From Berberis thunbergii (Eukaryota > Streptophyta > Magnoliopsida > Ranunculales > Berberidaceae): 64,000 bases of DNA. The notes beneath the pieces were generated by a model. That model made no database searches. It was not told where the DNA came from and saw only the letters and a program-made list of their open reading frames with translations. Below, piece by piece: positions 24,420-37,579 of the stretch; within the stretch, counting starts at the first letter, position 1; each line of letters begins with the position of its first letter. Location of the stretch: contig QNQO01005884.1 of the NCBI GenBank assembly GCA_003290165.1, positions 1 to 64,000 on the forward strand, given 5' to 3'. The translations under genes were made by a program, and so were the position numbers.

Positions 24420-26171
24420 CTTTCCCCCATGCCCTAATCTTCAAATGTTAAAAAAATCAAACCATGTGAAAATCCGGCCAACTTATGGTTAGAGCAAAAT
24501 CATTTAAACAGTGACATCAAGAACAAAATTCACAGGTCGGCCTATATACAAATGATTCCTTATATCCTCCTAATTTCAGATTAGCATCAAACATTTATTG
24601 TAAAATTAATCACAAAGTTTTCTTTCCATCAATAGTATTGAGAAATAGAAGCATACCCAATTTTCACAATAGATCAATTATTGTTCTCACCAAAATAGAC
24701 TGAATCATCAAAAGTGCATAACATAATTATCATAGAACTGCATACTCATTATCTAAAGAGTAACATGCATAGATGATATTGTTCACTTCTCACGAAATGT
24801 TTAAATGGAATTTATTGATTCAGATTTCATGATATTCCAACTCAGAAAGCCTAATAGAGCAGCACTTTTAATTAAAATTCTATGAATTTTAACTTTAAAT
24901 CATGGTGTTCTATTCATACATAATCTCCTCTAGTTAGTCCTCCTTGGTTTTAGATTCTAGACTACATTTTACATTGTCAACATGTGTACATGTATGTCAA
25001 TCTCTAACTACGTAAATCATAATGTAAACTAATATGATTTCACAATATGGTTGTAAAGTCGCCATAAAAATATCTTTAAAAATACATAACATGGAAAACC
25101 ACCATTATAGATAAAGATATCTGAAATTGTAAACGTAAATATAACCCTTTTTCCAAACTTTTAAAATGTTACTATGGGTTGTGTCCTTGCATAGATTCTA
25201 CCATAACCAATTTATAGAATAAATAAATGGAAAAAATTGCTTCCAACCCAATTTCACAACAAAACACTACTACCCAAGGATACATAAAAACAACAACCTA
25301 GCTTCAAAGGTTATCCTTCCAAACCCAACAATATTGAATAATCACATGCTTACAGGTAATGAAATAAAAATCTCCCTAGAAACACAGGGTATCATTTCAG
25401 CCTAATCAATTTCATTACTTGTTCCATCTTCTTTCTATATTTCCGTAATTTATATTATGGAAAATAAAGGGATCATTCTTTCAATCTTAGTCATGGCAGA
25501 AATGAAAAGGATAATGAAAACATAACATGTATAAATTTTTCTCGATAACATACTTGTTTTGTTATGGACATTGGCTAGTTCTTTAACCCTCCATTCAACT
25601 AGAAATTAATCATATGAAATCACAAAATTTGATGAAAAAATCTTGTTGAGCTACTTGATAGCCTCTTATAGTTGGCATAACTATTTTTGACAGTAATCTA
25701 TTCAGAAAACATGAGCATGGTCGTTACCAAATAATTTTCAGATAATTGAGCTTCTTCACTATATGAATAAAACTAACATGCTTTCCTTTCGGAGCTGTAG
25801 TCACTCTACTTTTTTTTTTAAATATTTGCTCCAAACTATAGCTGAATCTCAATCTACAACTAAAGTGAAGAAAATGGGTTAAACCTTTTGTTCTGTTCAA
25901 AATACCACCTCTTATGATCTGATGCCATTGAATATACAAATAAATGTATGACTATAATTTAAAAGCATGTATAATAGCAAAACACAAAGTGTTCTTCCGC
26001 AATGGGAAATTAGTTTTTTTTTTTTTTTAGTAACGGCGGATCATAAGAATAATAGTTCATCACTAATTTATAAATAATTCACTTCATTAGCGATTGACTC
26101 AAGGCTTATGTGTGCTCAAGTGTGTGCATTCTTACAAAGAAAATTATGTCAGAAAGAATATGTCTTAAAAT
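24420..26171 (-). repeat. U4 internal leader, no gene
   Basis: It shares with U2 the 31-bp deletion near 25137 but keeps the ~110-bp stretch that U2 lost. The T-tract before AGTAACGGCGG is at about 26013-26029. Confidence 0.7.
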
Positions 26172-27180
26172 TGTTGTTACTGCAGAATAAGATTCACATA
26201 AAAAGTTAGGAACGAAAGTAACAATTTGTTCTTGGGTTGAATCGCGGACTAGCTCGCTTTCTTTAAGACGTTTCGCGGCTCTACCCTAGATTGTGCAAGT
26301 AGTGTACTAGTCCCGCCGTCCCCAGGATAAAACAGCCCAGAATCTTCTTTGTCTCGTTCAATCAATTGCACATTTGATGAATGGAATACTATCACCCTTA
26401 CACACTTGTTTTTGCTCAGAATCATCAATGCATTGTAAATAAATAAACAACACGAAAATTTCTTCTTTGATAGAAATGCAAAAACAAAACTAATTACAAA
26501 ACAAAATCTCTCTTATTGCAAAAAGGAAGAACTCTTGTTTAGTTTTTCTCTTCTTTTTTTCTCATATATTATAAACTCTAAGTTGTGTTGTAGTTATAGT
26601 GATCATTGACATTCGTTAAAGAACGAAAATGCAGCTAGATTCGTAGAGAATGCAATTTAATAAATAAAACATTTTTTTAATAACTAGAAGATGGAAAACA
26701 TTTTGGCTTTGAGATGGATAAAAATCATGTCTAGATCCATTGACATAAAGGACGCAATAAAAACGTGAAGCAATAAATCCGGCGCTACTCATGGCAAAAC
26801 GTGTGAAAGGAAGACGTCTAGATACATGGACATAATCCCGTCTAGATTCATTCGTTCTTCATAAATTCAAAATTTATTTTCATTTAAATAAAGTCGTAGC
26901 AAAAAGAATGGGTTGCTCTCTTAATGACCCGATCAGACGGACGGCCGGCGGCCGGCGCGAGAGTCTATCTCTCCCCTCCTCACAAAAGTGTGGTACCCCC
27001 AAAGGGTCCAAGCCCAAGTCCTAACAATCTCCTTATAAACTCTAACACAAAGAGTTATATAGTAGATATGGGACTAATATTAGAGAGAGAGATCCAGAGA
27101 CTAAAATCAGAAAGAGATCCAGGGTTCAAATCCAGGTTCACACCCATTTTCTTTTATTTTAAAAAGCCATATTTCCAACA
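26172..27180 (-). repeat. U5 LTR (reference copy)
   Basis: 1009 bp, starting on the minus strand with TGTTGGAAATATGG and ending GTAACAACA; the inverted ends are TGTTG/CAACA. The order along the minus strand is: short AT-rich start, TCTCTCTCTCTAATATTAG, GC-rich CCGCCG/CCGTCCGT block, a TATA region about 400 bp after the start, then the AGAACTCTTCC transcript-start-like segment, and CTTGGGCAGAGCCGCGAAACG near the end. In this copy the TATA box is mutated (CTATAACTA). A second possible LTR end is AAGAACA at 26227. Confidence 0.82.
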
Positions 27181-27273
27181 ATCCCCCACTTGGATTATTA
27201 AAACAATTTTCAACAATCCCCCACTTGGATTTAAAAACAATTTTCATCGATCCCCCACTTGGATTTAAAAACA
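27181..27273 (-). other. U5 triple polypurine tract
   Basis: In LTR retrotransposons the purine-rich tract just before the 3' LTR primes plus-strand DNA synthesis. Here the segment AATCCAAGTGGGGGAT followed by TG or CG occurs three times at a 30-31 bp step, each with an AAAATTGTTTT-type spacer. Only the last copy abuts the real LTR start TGTTGGAAAT; the middle copy is followed by a look-alike TGTTGAAAAT. The pattern is present in every unit that keeps this region. Confidence 0.82.
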
Positions 27274-27799
27274 ACCTTCATCGAGCAATCTAAAAAAAAT
27301 ATAAGATTGTGAACAAACAAAAGTGTCTTTCGACTTGAACTCTTGCGTAGTGTTCATGCTTTAGATTATACTAGAGTAAATCTTAGTTTTGAACTCTATC
27401 TCTAACAGACATTACACGCACAACCTTACCAGGGTGAAGTCTAAAAAGCCCGTGCTTTACGGCCATGCACGTATATCCTAGTATAGTGAAGGCTCTCGAA
27501 ATTTTGCTCACAAATTCCATAGGAAGCGGCCAAACTTCCACAATCACTTAGGAGAGTCTATCAAGAGTACTCTTGTAGCTAGGTACTCCAATCCACATAG
27601 AGTATAGACCTCATTCAGAATTTTTTTTTTTTAACTCATCCTACAATCGCTTCAGGAATTCATGCTTTAATCTAGGAATGAGATTGCTATTTTGTCAGCA
27701 TGATTCACATCATATCATTCACAACTTGTTATTACCTATTAAACCTATTTCTTTTGATCTCCAGTCTATAGGTTGGGTTACCGTCTTGAATAACTCAGC

Positions 27800-28673
27800 A
27801 ATCTACAAACATTAGTCCAATTCCTTTCGAGGTTTACAAAACCTTTTCTATAGCTAATCCTTTCGTCAAAGGATCAGCCAAGTTCGCATCAGTTCGTACA
27901 AGATCCAATCTCACAGCACCAGTAGATAGAATTCTCTAACCGTACTGTTCTTACGACGCATTTGTCGTTTCTTGTCGTTATCAGAACGGTTCTGTATTTT
28001 TCGCAATAGCCGCGGTACTATCGCAATGGATCAAGACTGCTTGAATCAGTCTTTCCCATAAAGGGATCTCTGCTAGCAAGTTTCTTAGCCAACCTGCTTA
28101 TTCACTAGCCGTGGCCAGTGCAATCATTTCTGACTCGATCGTGGACTGTGCCAGAATGGTTTGTTTATTTGATTTCCAATAAACAGTTCCACCAGCTATA
28201 TTGAAAATATAGCCACTGGTGGCTTTGGAGCCATCTGAAAAGGTTTTCCAATCAGCATCGCTATATCCTTCAAGGACAGTGGAAAACTTCTGTAATCTAA
28301 GGTTCTTAGTCCTCTTAAGGTACCTCATGACCTTTTCAATTGCATCTATAGAGGATAAGGCTTCTTGAAAGCTAATCCTCCTCGACTGAAAAAACATAGT
28401 AATCGGAGCCAAAGTTTTTAAAAGTTTGTATCCGTTTACTTCTCTTAGGCTCAGATTCTGTGATCTATCAGTTTCATTCATCCTAATCATAGGCACGTTA
28501 TTTGAGGATGTACCCCCACTATTCCGCGAAGTAACCCCCACTATGCCTAAAAAATAAATGCAATTTATCTTTTCATGAATAATTCCTTGAGAAACACAAA
28601 AAGTCTTCTCACAAAAAATCAGGATCCACAAAATTATTTTTAGCATGTATAAAAATATACGTAAGCTTTCCAT
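27800..28673 (-). pseudogene. U5 Ty1-copia RNase H relic (reference copy)
   Basis: In a live element this domain removes the RNA strand during reverse transcription. The 191-codon frame (28673-28098) has an N-terminal part of unknown origin (about residues 1-120), then VMRYLKRTKNLRL, GYSDADW (first catalytic Asp), SKATSGYIFNIAGG, WKSNKQTILAQSTIESEM (catalytic Glu) and ALATASE, and then the shared TAA. After it the sequence still spells AGWLRNLLAEIPLWERLI, HCDSTAAIAK (third acidic residue), KRQIRRKHSTVREF and HVRTDANLADPLTKGL, but across two frameshifts. No reverse-transcriptase motif (YVDD) precedes it. Private changes: KTFSDGSKA, TVYWKSNKQ. About 530 bp of untranslated sequence separates it from the polypurine block. 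Confidence 0.88.
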
Positions 28674-28910
28674 TAAGGAACTTTTGAATTTCGGTCCCTC
28701 TAACTATTGTCATAAACAAGTTTACCCACTTTTTGAATGCATATTAAATTACGGTCCTTTTGCTAGCTGAAGCAGACCGTGCATTCAAATGTTAAGGACT
28801 CACATAATGAGAATATTGAATAAAATACCCATTCTATTCACCTCGCTATTCTCATTTTCTTTTAAGTTCAAGTATCAACACAAAATATCATTAGAAAACA
28901 TACCTTAAAT

Positions 28911-29285
28911 TCAGCTTCTGAATTTTGCAAACTTTGATGTAATCACCAAGCTATATTTGTGCATAAAAGGAACCTTTGGGAATTTAGTTGAACACTTAGA
29001 TGGTAAAGATTTCATTGCAAAAACAAGCAATAGCTTGAATTGTTCTAGATTGCCATCAACAAAAAAGATTAGATGCACCAACATCATCATCATGAGAACA
29101 CATCTTTTCCATAAGAAGAATTCATGTCCTCTACCAAATAGTAAAACATTGAATACTAAATGAAGAAGATATAAAGATGTGGGTGACCCTTCACTCCTAA
29201 AAGCATTCATTGAATAAACAGCTAGCAATTCGTAAGGCACCAAATAGCTACTATGGATTTTGCCTTCCAACCTTATCAAAATCAA
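28911..29285 (-). other. U5 copy of the 123-codon internal ORF (124 codons)
   Basis: Frame MILIRLEGKIHSSYLVPYEL.. with a hydrophobic middle (SLYLLHLVFNVLLFGRGHEF) and an MMMM run made by a CAT repeat, then VDLIFFVDGNLEQFKLLL. This copy has one extra codon (an AAG duplication giving FFLWKR). The family is unknown. It lies upstream of the RNase H on the same strand. A plus-strand frame of 67-68 codons overlaps it in all copies, so neither frame can be called coding from openness alone. Confidence 0.4.
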
Positions 29286-31064
29286 CTTTCCCTCATGCCC
29301 TAATCTTCAAATGTTAAAAAAATCAAACAATGTGAAAATCCGGCCAACTTATAGTTAGAGCAAAATCATTTAAACAGTGACATCAAGAACAAAATTCACA
29401 GGTCGATCTGTATACAAATGATTCCTTATATCCTCCTTATTTCAGTTTAACATCAAACATTTATTGTAAAATTAATCACAAAGTTTTCTTTCCATCAATA
29501 GTATTGAGAAATAGAAGCATACCCAATTTTCACAATAGATCAATTATTGTTCTCACCAAAATAGACTGAATCATCCAAAGTGCATAACATAATTTTCATA
29601 GAACTGCATACTCATTATCTAAAGAGTAACATGCATAGATGATATTGTTCACTTCTCAAGAAATGTTCAAATGGAATTTATTGATTCAGATTTCATGATA
29701 TTCCAACTCAGAAAGGCTAATAGAGCAGCACTTTTAATTAAAATTCTATGAATTTTAACTTTAAATCATGGTGTTCTATTCATGCATAATCTCCTCTAGT
29801 TAGTCCTCCATGGTTTAGAGTCTAGACTACATTTTACATTGTCAACATGTGTACATGTATGTCAATCTCTAACTACGTTAATCATAATGTAAACTAATAT
29901 GATTTCACAATATGGTTGTAAAGTCACTATAAAAATATCTTTAAAAATACACAACATGGAAAACCACCATTATAGATAAAGAAATCTAGAATTGTAAACG
30001 TAGTTGTAAAACTCTAAATCATGTGCATCTTTAAATATAACCCTTTTTCCAAACTTTTCAAATGTTACTATGGGTTGTGTCCTTGCATAGATTCTACCAT
30101 AACCAATTTATAGAATAAATAAATGGAGAAAATTGCTTCCAACAAAATTTCACAACAAAACACTACTACCCAAGGATACATAAAAACAACAACCCAGCTA
30201 CAAAGGTTATCCTTCCAAACCCAACAGTATTGAATAATCACATGCTTACAGTTAATGAAATCAAAATCTCCCTAGAAACACAGGGTATCATTTCAACCTA
30301 TTTTATTACTTGTTCCTTCTTTTTCTATATTTTCGTAATTTATATTATGGAAAATAAAGGGATCATTCTTTCAATCTTAGTCATGGCAGAAATATAAAGG
30401 ATAATGAAAACATAACATGTATAAATTCTTTCTCGATAACATACTTGTTTTGTTATGGACATTGGCTAGTTCTTTAAACCACCATTCAACTAGAAATTAA
30501 TCATATGAAATGACAAAATTTGATGAAAAATTCTCGTTGAGCTACTTGATAGCCTCTTATAGTTGGCATAACTATTTTTCACATTAAACTATTCAGAAAC
30601 ACATGAGCATGGTCGTAACCAAATCATTTTAAGATAATTGAGCTTCTTCACAATATGAATAAAACTAACATGCTTTCCTTATGGAGCTGTAGTCATTCTA
30701 CTTTTTTTTTTTTAAATATTTGCTCCAAACTATAGCTGAAACTCAATCTACAACTAAAGTGAAGAAAATGGGTTAAACCTTTTGTTCTGTTCAAGAGACC
30801 ACCTCTTATGATCTGATGCCATTGAATATACAAATAAATGTATGACTATAATTTAAAACCATGTATAATAGCAAAACACAAAGTATTCTTCCCCAGAGGG
30901 AAATTAGTTTTTTTTTTTATTATTAATGGCGAATCATAAGAATAATAGTTCATCACTAATTTATATATAATTCACTTCATTAGCGATTAACTCAAGGCTT
31001 ATGTGTGATCAAGTGTGTGCATTCTTGCAAAGAATTCTATGGTAGAAAGAATACGTCTTAAAAT
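29286..31064 (-). repeat. U5 internal leader, no gene
   Basis: About 1.8 kb, AT-rich, following the LTR 3' end in the minus direction. It begins ATTTTAAGACGTATTC, which does not resemble the usual copia primer site (TGGTATCAGAGC). It includes a variable T-tract (AT-rich on the plus strand near 30908) and many short frames, none recognisable. Confidence 0.7.
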
Positions 31065-32068
31065 TGTTGTTACTGCAGTATAAGATTCAAATAAAAGTTA
31101 GGAACGAAAGTACCAATTTGTTCTTGGGTTGAGTCGCGGACTAGCTTGCTCTCTTTAAGACATTTCGCGGCTCTGCCCAAGATTGTGCAAGCAATGTACT
31201 TGTCACGTCGTCCCCAGGATAAACAGCCCAAAATCTTCTATGTCTCGTTCAATCAATTGCACATTTGATGAACGGAATACTATCACCGTTACACACTTGT
31301 TTTATCTCGGAATAATCAATACATTGTAAATAAATAAACAACACGAAAATTTCTTCTTTGATAGAAATGCAAAAACAAAACTAATTATAAAACGAAATCT
31401 CTCTTATTGCAAAAAGGAAGAACTCTTGTTTTGTTTTTCTCTTTTTTTTTCATATATTCTAAACTCTAAGTTGTGTTGCATTTATAGTGATAATTGACAT
31501 TCGTTAAAGAACGAAAATGCAGCTAGATTCGTAGAGAATGCAATTTAATAAATAATTTTTTTTTTTAATAACTAGAACATGGAAAACGTTTTGGCTTTGA
31601 GATGGATAAAAATCATGTCTTGATCCTTTGCCATAAAAGAGGCAATAAAAATGTGAAGCAATAAATTCGGCGCAACTCATGGCAAAACGTGTGAAGGGAA
31701 GACGTCTAAACACATGGACATAATCCCGTCTCGATTAATTCCTTCTTCATAAATTCAAAATTTATTTTCATTCAAATAAAGTTGTAGCAAAAAAAATGGG
31801 TTGCTCTCTTAATGACTCGATCGGACGGACGGACGGTGGCCGGCGCGAGAGTCTATCTCTCCCCTCCTCACAAATGTGTGGTAACACGAAGGGGTCCAAG
31901 CCCAAGTCCTAATTATCTCCTTATAAACTCTAACACAAAGAGTTATATAGTTGATATGGGACTGATATTAGAGAGAGAGATCCAGAGACTAAAATCAGAA
32001 AAAGATCCAGGGTTCAAATCCAGGTTCACACACATTTTCTTTTATTTTAAAAAGCCATATTTCCAACA
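31065..32068 (-). repeat. U6 LTR
   Basis: 1004 bp. The GC-rich block is shortened (GGACGGTGGCCGGC). It has private GGTAACACGAAGGGG where older copies have GGTACCCC and U8-U10 have GGTAATCCG. Confidence 0.82.
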
Positions 32069-32161
32069 ATCCCCCACTTGGATTTTTAAAACAATTTTCA
32101 ACAATCCCCCACTTGGATTTAAAAACAATTTTCATTGATCCCCCACTTGGATTTAAAAACA
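32069..32161 (-). other. U6 triple polypurine tract
   Basis: Three AAGTGGGGGAT copies; the distal one reads GGGGGATCAATG. Confidence 0.8.
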
Positions 32162-32683
32162 ACTTTCATCGAGCAATCTACAAAAAATATAAGATTGTGC
32201 ATAAACAAAAGTGTCTTTCGACTTGAAGTCTTGCGTAGTGTTCATGCTTTAGATTATACTAGAGTAACTCGTAGTTTTTAACTCTATCTCTAACAGACAT
32301 TACACGCACAACCTTACCAGGGTGAAGTCTAAAAAGCTTGTGCTTTACGGCCATGCACGTATATCCTAGTATAGTGAAGGCTCTAGGAATTTTGCTCACA
32401 AATTCCATAGGAAGCGGCCAAACATCCACAATCACTTAGGCGAGTCTATCAAGAGTACTCTTGTAGCCAGGTACTCCACTCCACATAGAGTATAGACCTC
32501 ATTAAGAGTTTTTTTTTTAACTCATCCGACAATCGCTTCAGGAATTCTAGCTTTAATCTAGGAATGAAATTGCTATTTTGTCAGCATGATTCACATCATA
32601 TCATTCACAACTTGTTGTTACCTATAAAACCTATTTCTTTTGATCTCTAGTCTATAGGATGGGTTACCGTCATGAATAACTCA

Positions 32684-33476
32684 GCAATCTACGGATAGTA
32701 GTCCCATTCCTTTCGAGGTTTGCAAAACCTTTTCTATAGCTGATCCTTTCGTCAAAGGATCAGCCAAGTTCGCATCAGTTCGTACATGATCCAATCTCAC
32801 AACACCAGTAGATAGAATTCTCTAACCGTACTGTGCTTACGACGTATTTGTCATTTCTTGTCGTTATAATAACGGTTCAGTATTTTTCGCAATAGCCGCG
32901 GTACTATCGCAATGGATCAAGACAGCTGGAATCAGTCTTTCCCATAAAGGGATCTCTGCTAGCAGGTTTCTTAGCCAGCCTGCTTATTCACTAGCCGTGG
33001 CTAGTGCAATCATTTCTGACTCCATCGTGGACTGTGCCATAATGGTTTGTTTGTTTGATTTCCAAGAAATAGCTCCACCAGCTATATTGAAAATATAGCC
33101 ACTGGTTGGCTTTGGAGTCATCTGAAAGGGTGTTCCAATCAACATTGCTATATCCGTCAAGGACAGTGGAAAACTTCTGTAATCTGAGGTTTTTAGTCCT
33201 CTTAAGGTACCTCATGACCTTTTCAATATCATCTATTGAGGATAAGGCTTCTTGAAAGCAAATCCTCCTCGACTGAAAAAACATAGTAATCGGAGCTAAA
33301 GTTTTTAGAAGTTTGTATCCGTTTACTTCTCTTAAGCTCAGATTCTGTGGTCTATCAATTTCATTCATCCTTATCATAGGCACGTTATTTGAGGATGTAC
33401 CCCCACTATTCCTCGAAATAACCCCCACAAATAAATGCAATTTATCTTTTCGTGAATAATTCAATGAGAAACACAA
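32684..33476 (-). pseudogene. U6 Ty1-copia RNase H relic
   Basis: An extra base near 33107 (GGTTGGC for GGTGGC) throws SKATSGYIFN out of frame (SKANQWLYFQ). A short deletion near 33427 removed the CTATGCCTCGAA part at the N-terminal side. YSNVDWN replaces YSDADWN, losing the usual Asp. Confidence 0.85.
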
Positions 33477-33791
33477 AAAATCTTCTCATAAAAAATCATG
33501 ATCCACAAAACTATTTTTAGCATGTATAAAAATATACATAAGCTTTCCATTAAGGAACTTTTGAATTTCGGTCCCTCTAACTATTGTCATAAACAGGTTT
33601 AGCCACTTTTTGAATGCATATTAAATTACGGTCCTTTTGCTAGCTGAAGCAGACCGTGCATTCAAATGTTAAGGACTCACATAATGAGAATATTGAATAA
33701 AATACCCATTCTATTCACCTCGCTATTCTCATTTTCTTTTAAGTTCAAGTATCAACACAACTCCTATTTCATTAGAAAACATACCTTAAAT

Positions 33792-34162
33792 TCAGTTTCT
33801 GAATTTTGCAAACTTTGATGTAATCACCAAGCTATATTTGTGCATAAAAGCAACATTTGGGAATTTAGTTGCAGACTTAGATGGTAAAGGTTTCATTGAA
33901 AAACTAAGCAATAGCTTGAATTGTTCTAGATTGCCATCAACAAAAAGATTAAATCCACCAACATCATCATCATGAGCACATATCTTTTCCATAAGAATTC
34001 ATGTCCTTTACCAAATAGTAAAACATTGAATACTAAATGAAGAAGATATAAAGATGTGGGTGACCCTTCACTCCTAAAAGCATTCATTGAATAAACAGCT
34101 AGCAATTCGTAAGGCACCAAATAGCTACTATGGATTTTACATTCCCACCTTATCAAAATCAA
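33792..34162 (-). other. U6 copy of the 123-codon internal ORF, frameshifted
   Basis: One A is lost from the AAAAAA run near 33945, splitting the frame into 34162-33926 and 33992-33792. It is the only copy with a frameshift. Confidence 0.5.
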
Positions 34163-35950
34163 CTTTCCCTCATGCCCTAATCTTCAAATGTTAAAAAAAT
34201 CAAACCATGTGAAAATCTAGCCAACTTACAGTTAAAGCAAAAATCATTTAAACAGTGACACCAAAAAAAAAATTCACAGGTCGTTCTGTATACAAATGAT
34301 TCCTTATATCCTCCTTATTTCAGTTTAACATCAAACATTTATTGTAAAATTAATCACAAAGTTTTCTTTCCATCATTAGTATTGAGAAATAGAAGGATAC
34401 CCAATTTTCACAATAGATCAATTATTGTTCTCACCAAAATATACTGAATCATCCAAAGTGCATAACATAATTATCATAGAACTGCATACTCAATATCTAA
34501 AGAGTAACATGCATTGATGTTATTGTTTACTTCTCACGAAATCTTCAAATGGAATTTATTGACTCAGATTTCATGATATTCCAACTCAGAAAGCCTAATA
34601 AAGCAGCACTTTTAATTAAAATTCTATGAATTTTAACTTTAAATCATGGTGTTCTATTCATACATAATCTCTTCTAGTTAGTCCTCCATGGGTTTTAGAG
34701 TCTAGACTACATTTTACATTGTCAACATGTGTACATGTATGTCAATCTCTAACTACGTTAATCATAATGTAAACTAATATGATTTCAAAATATGGTTGTA
34801 AAGTCACCATAAAAATATCTTTAAAAATACACAACATGGAAAACCACCATTATAGATAAAGATATCTGAAATTGTAAACTTAGTGGTAAAACTCTAAATC
34901 ATGTGCATCTTTAAATATAACCCTTTTTCCAAACTTTTCAAATGTTACTATGGGTTGTGTCCTTGCATAGATTCTACCATAACCAATTTATAGAATAAAT
35001 AAATGGAGAAAATTGCTTCCAACCCAATTTCACAAAAAAACACTACTACCCAAGGATACATAAAAACAACAACCTAGCTACAAAGGTTATCTTTCCAAAC
35101 CCAACAGTATTGAATAATCACATGCTTACAGGTAATGAAATCAAAATCTCCCTAAAAACACAGGGTATCATTTCAACCTAATCAATTTCATTACTTGTTC
35201 CATCTTCTTTCTATATTTCCGTAATTTATATTATGGAAAATAAAGGGATCATTCTTTCAATCTTAGTCATGGCAGAAATATAAAGGATAATGAAAACATA
35301 ACATGTATAAATTCTTTCTCGATAACATACTTGTTTTGTTATGGACATTGGCTAGTTCTTTAACCCACCATTCAACTAGAAATTAATCATATGAAATCAC
35401 AAAATTTGATGAAAAAATCTTGTTGAGCTACTTGATAGCCTCTTATAGTTGGCATAACTATTTTTACATTAAACTATTCAGAAAACATGAGCATGGTCGT
35501 AACCAAATCATTTTCAGATAATTGAGCTTCTTCACAATATGAATAAAACTAACATGATTTCCTTTCGGAGCTGTAGTCATTCTATTTTTTTTTTTAAATA
35601 TTTGCTCCAAACTATAGCTGAAACTCAATCTACAACTAAAGTGAAGAAAATGAGTAAAACCTTTTGTTCTGTTCAAGAGACCACCTCTTTTGATCTGATG
35701 CCATTGAATATACAAATAAATGTATGACTATAATTTAAAAGCATGTATAATAGCAAAACACAAATTGTTCTTCCGCAGAGGGAAATCATTTTTTTTTTTT
35801 TTTTTTTAGTAATGACGGATCATAAGAATAATAGTTCATCACTAATTTATATATAATTCACTTCATTAGCGATTAACTCAAGGCTTATGTGTGATCAAGT
35901 GTGTGCATTCTTACAAAGAAATCTATGGCAGAAAGAATACGTCTTAAAAT
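34163..35950 (-). repeat. U6 internal leader, no gene
   Basis: Collinear with the U5 leader. The T-tract near 35789-35807 is expanded. Confidence 0.7.
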
Positions 35951-36964
35951 TGTTGTTACTGCAGTATAAGATTCAAATAAAAAGTTAGGAACGAAAGTAC
36001 CAATTTGTTCTTGGGTTGAGTCGCGGACTAGCTCGCTCCCTTTAAGACGTTTCGCGGCTCTGCCCAAGATTGTGCAAGCAATGTACTTGTCCCGCCGTCC
36101 CCAGGATAAAATAGCCCAGAATTTTCTATGTCTCGTTCAATCAATTGCACATTTGATGAACAGAATACTATCACCGTTACACACTTGTTTTTGCTCGGAA
36201 TCATCAATACATTGTAAATAAATAAACAACACGAAAATTTCTTCTTTGATAGAAATGCAAAAACAAAACTAATTACAAAACGAAATCTCTCTTATTGCAA
36301 AAAGGAAGAACTCTTGTTTTGTTTTTCTCTTCTTTTTTTCTCATATATTCTAACTCTAAATTGTGTTGTATTTATAGTGATAATTGACATTCGTTAAAGA
36401 ACGGCAATGCAGCTATATTCGTAGAGAATGTAATTTAATAAATAAAACGGTTTTTTAATAACTAGAACATGGAAAACGTTTTGGCTTTGAGAGGGATAAA
36501 AATCATGTCTAGATCCATTGACATAAAGGACGCAATAAAAACGTGAAACAATAAATGCGGCGCAACTCATGGCAAAACGTGTGAAAGGAAGACGTCAAGA
36601 TATATGGACATAATCCCATCTAGATTCATTCCTTCTTCATAAATTCAAAATTTATTTTCATTTAAATAAAGTTGTAGCAACAAGAATGGGTTGCTCTCTT
36701 AATGACCCGAGCGGACGGACATACGGCGGCGGCGGCGGGCACGAGAGTCTATCTCTCCCCTCCTCCCAAAAGTGTGGTACCCCCAAGGGGTCCAAGCCCA
36801 GTCCTAACTATCTCCTTATAAACTCTAACATAAAGAGTTATATAGTAGATATGGGACTAATATTAGAGAGAGAGATCCAGAGACTAAAATCAGAAAAAGA
36901 TCCAGGGTAAAAAATCCAGATTCACACCGAATTTCTTTCATTTTAAAAAGCCATATTTCCAACA
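35951..36964 (-). repeat. U7 LTR
   Basis: 1014 bp with TG..CA ends. The TATA box is intact (36369-36377). The segment GGGTTCAAATCC of the other LTRs reads GGGTAAAAAATCC here. Confidence 0.82.
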
Positions 36965-37058
36965 ATCCCCCACTTGGATTTTTTAAAACAATTTTCAACA
37001 ATCCCCCACTTGGATTTCAAAACAATTTTCTTTGATCCCCCACTTGGATTTAAAAACA
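36965..37058 (-). other. U7 triple polypurine tract
   Basis: Three copies; the distal one is followed by CAAAGAAAA instead of CGATGAAAA. Confidence 0.8.
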
Positions 37059-37579
37059 ACTTTCATCAAGCAATCTAAAAAAAATATAAGATTGTGCATA
37101 AACAAAAGTGTCTTTCAACTTGAACTCTTGCGTAGTGTTCATGCTTTAGATTATACTAGAGTGACTCGTAGTTTTGAACACTTTCTCTAACAGACATTAC
37201 ACGCACAACCTTACCAGGGTGAATTCTAAAAAGCCTGTGCTTTACGGCCATGCACGTATATCCTAGTATAGTGAAGGCTCTAGGAATTTTGCTCACAAAT
37301 TCCATAGAAGCGGCCAAACTTCAACAATCACTTAGGTGAGTCTATCAAGAGTACTCTTGTAGCTAGGTACTCCACTCCACATAGAGTATAGACCTCAGTA
37401 AGAGTTTTTTTTTTAACTCATCCTACAATCACTTCAGGAATTCATGCTTTAGTCTAGGATGAAATTGCTATTTTGTCAGCATGATTCAAATCATATCATT
37501 CACAACTTGTTATTACCTATTAAACCTATTTATTTTGATCTCCAATCTATAGGTTGGGTTACCGTCATGAATAACTCAG

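Noticed and set aside
26210..26228. TTGGTAC after AAGAACA as the copia primer-binding site
   Set aside because: Only TGGTA matches the initiator-Met tRNA type site (TGGTATCAGAGC), the left array border favours a later LTR end, and no other tRNA match is evident. Kept only as an alternative in the findings.
27126..27140. GGTTCAAATCC in the LTRs, a perfect polymerase III B-box-like string
   Set aside because: No A box at a suitable distance and no tRNA cloverleaf; damaged in U7. Treated as coincidence.
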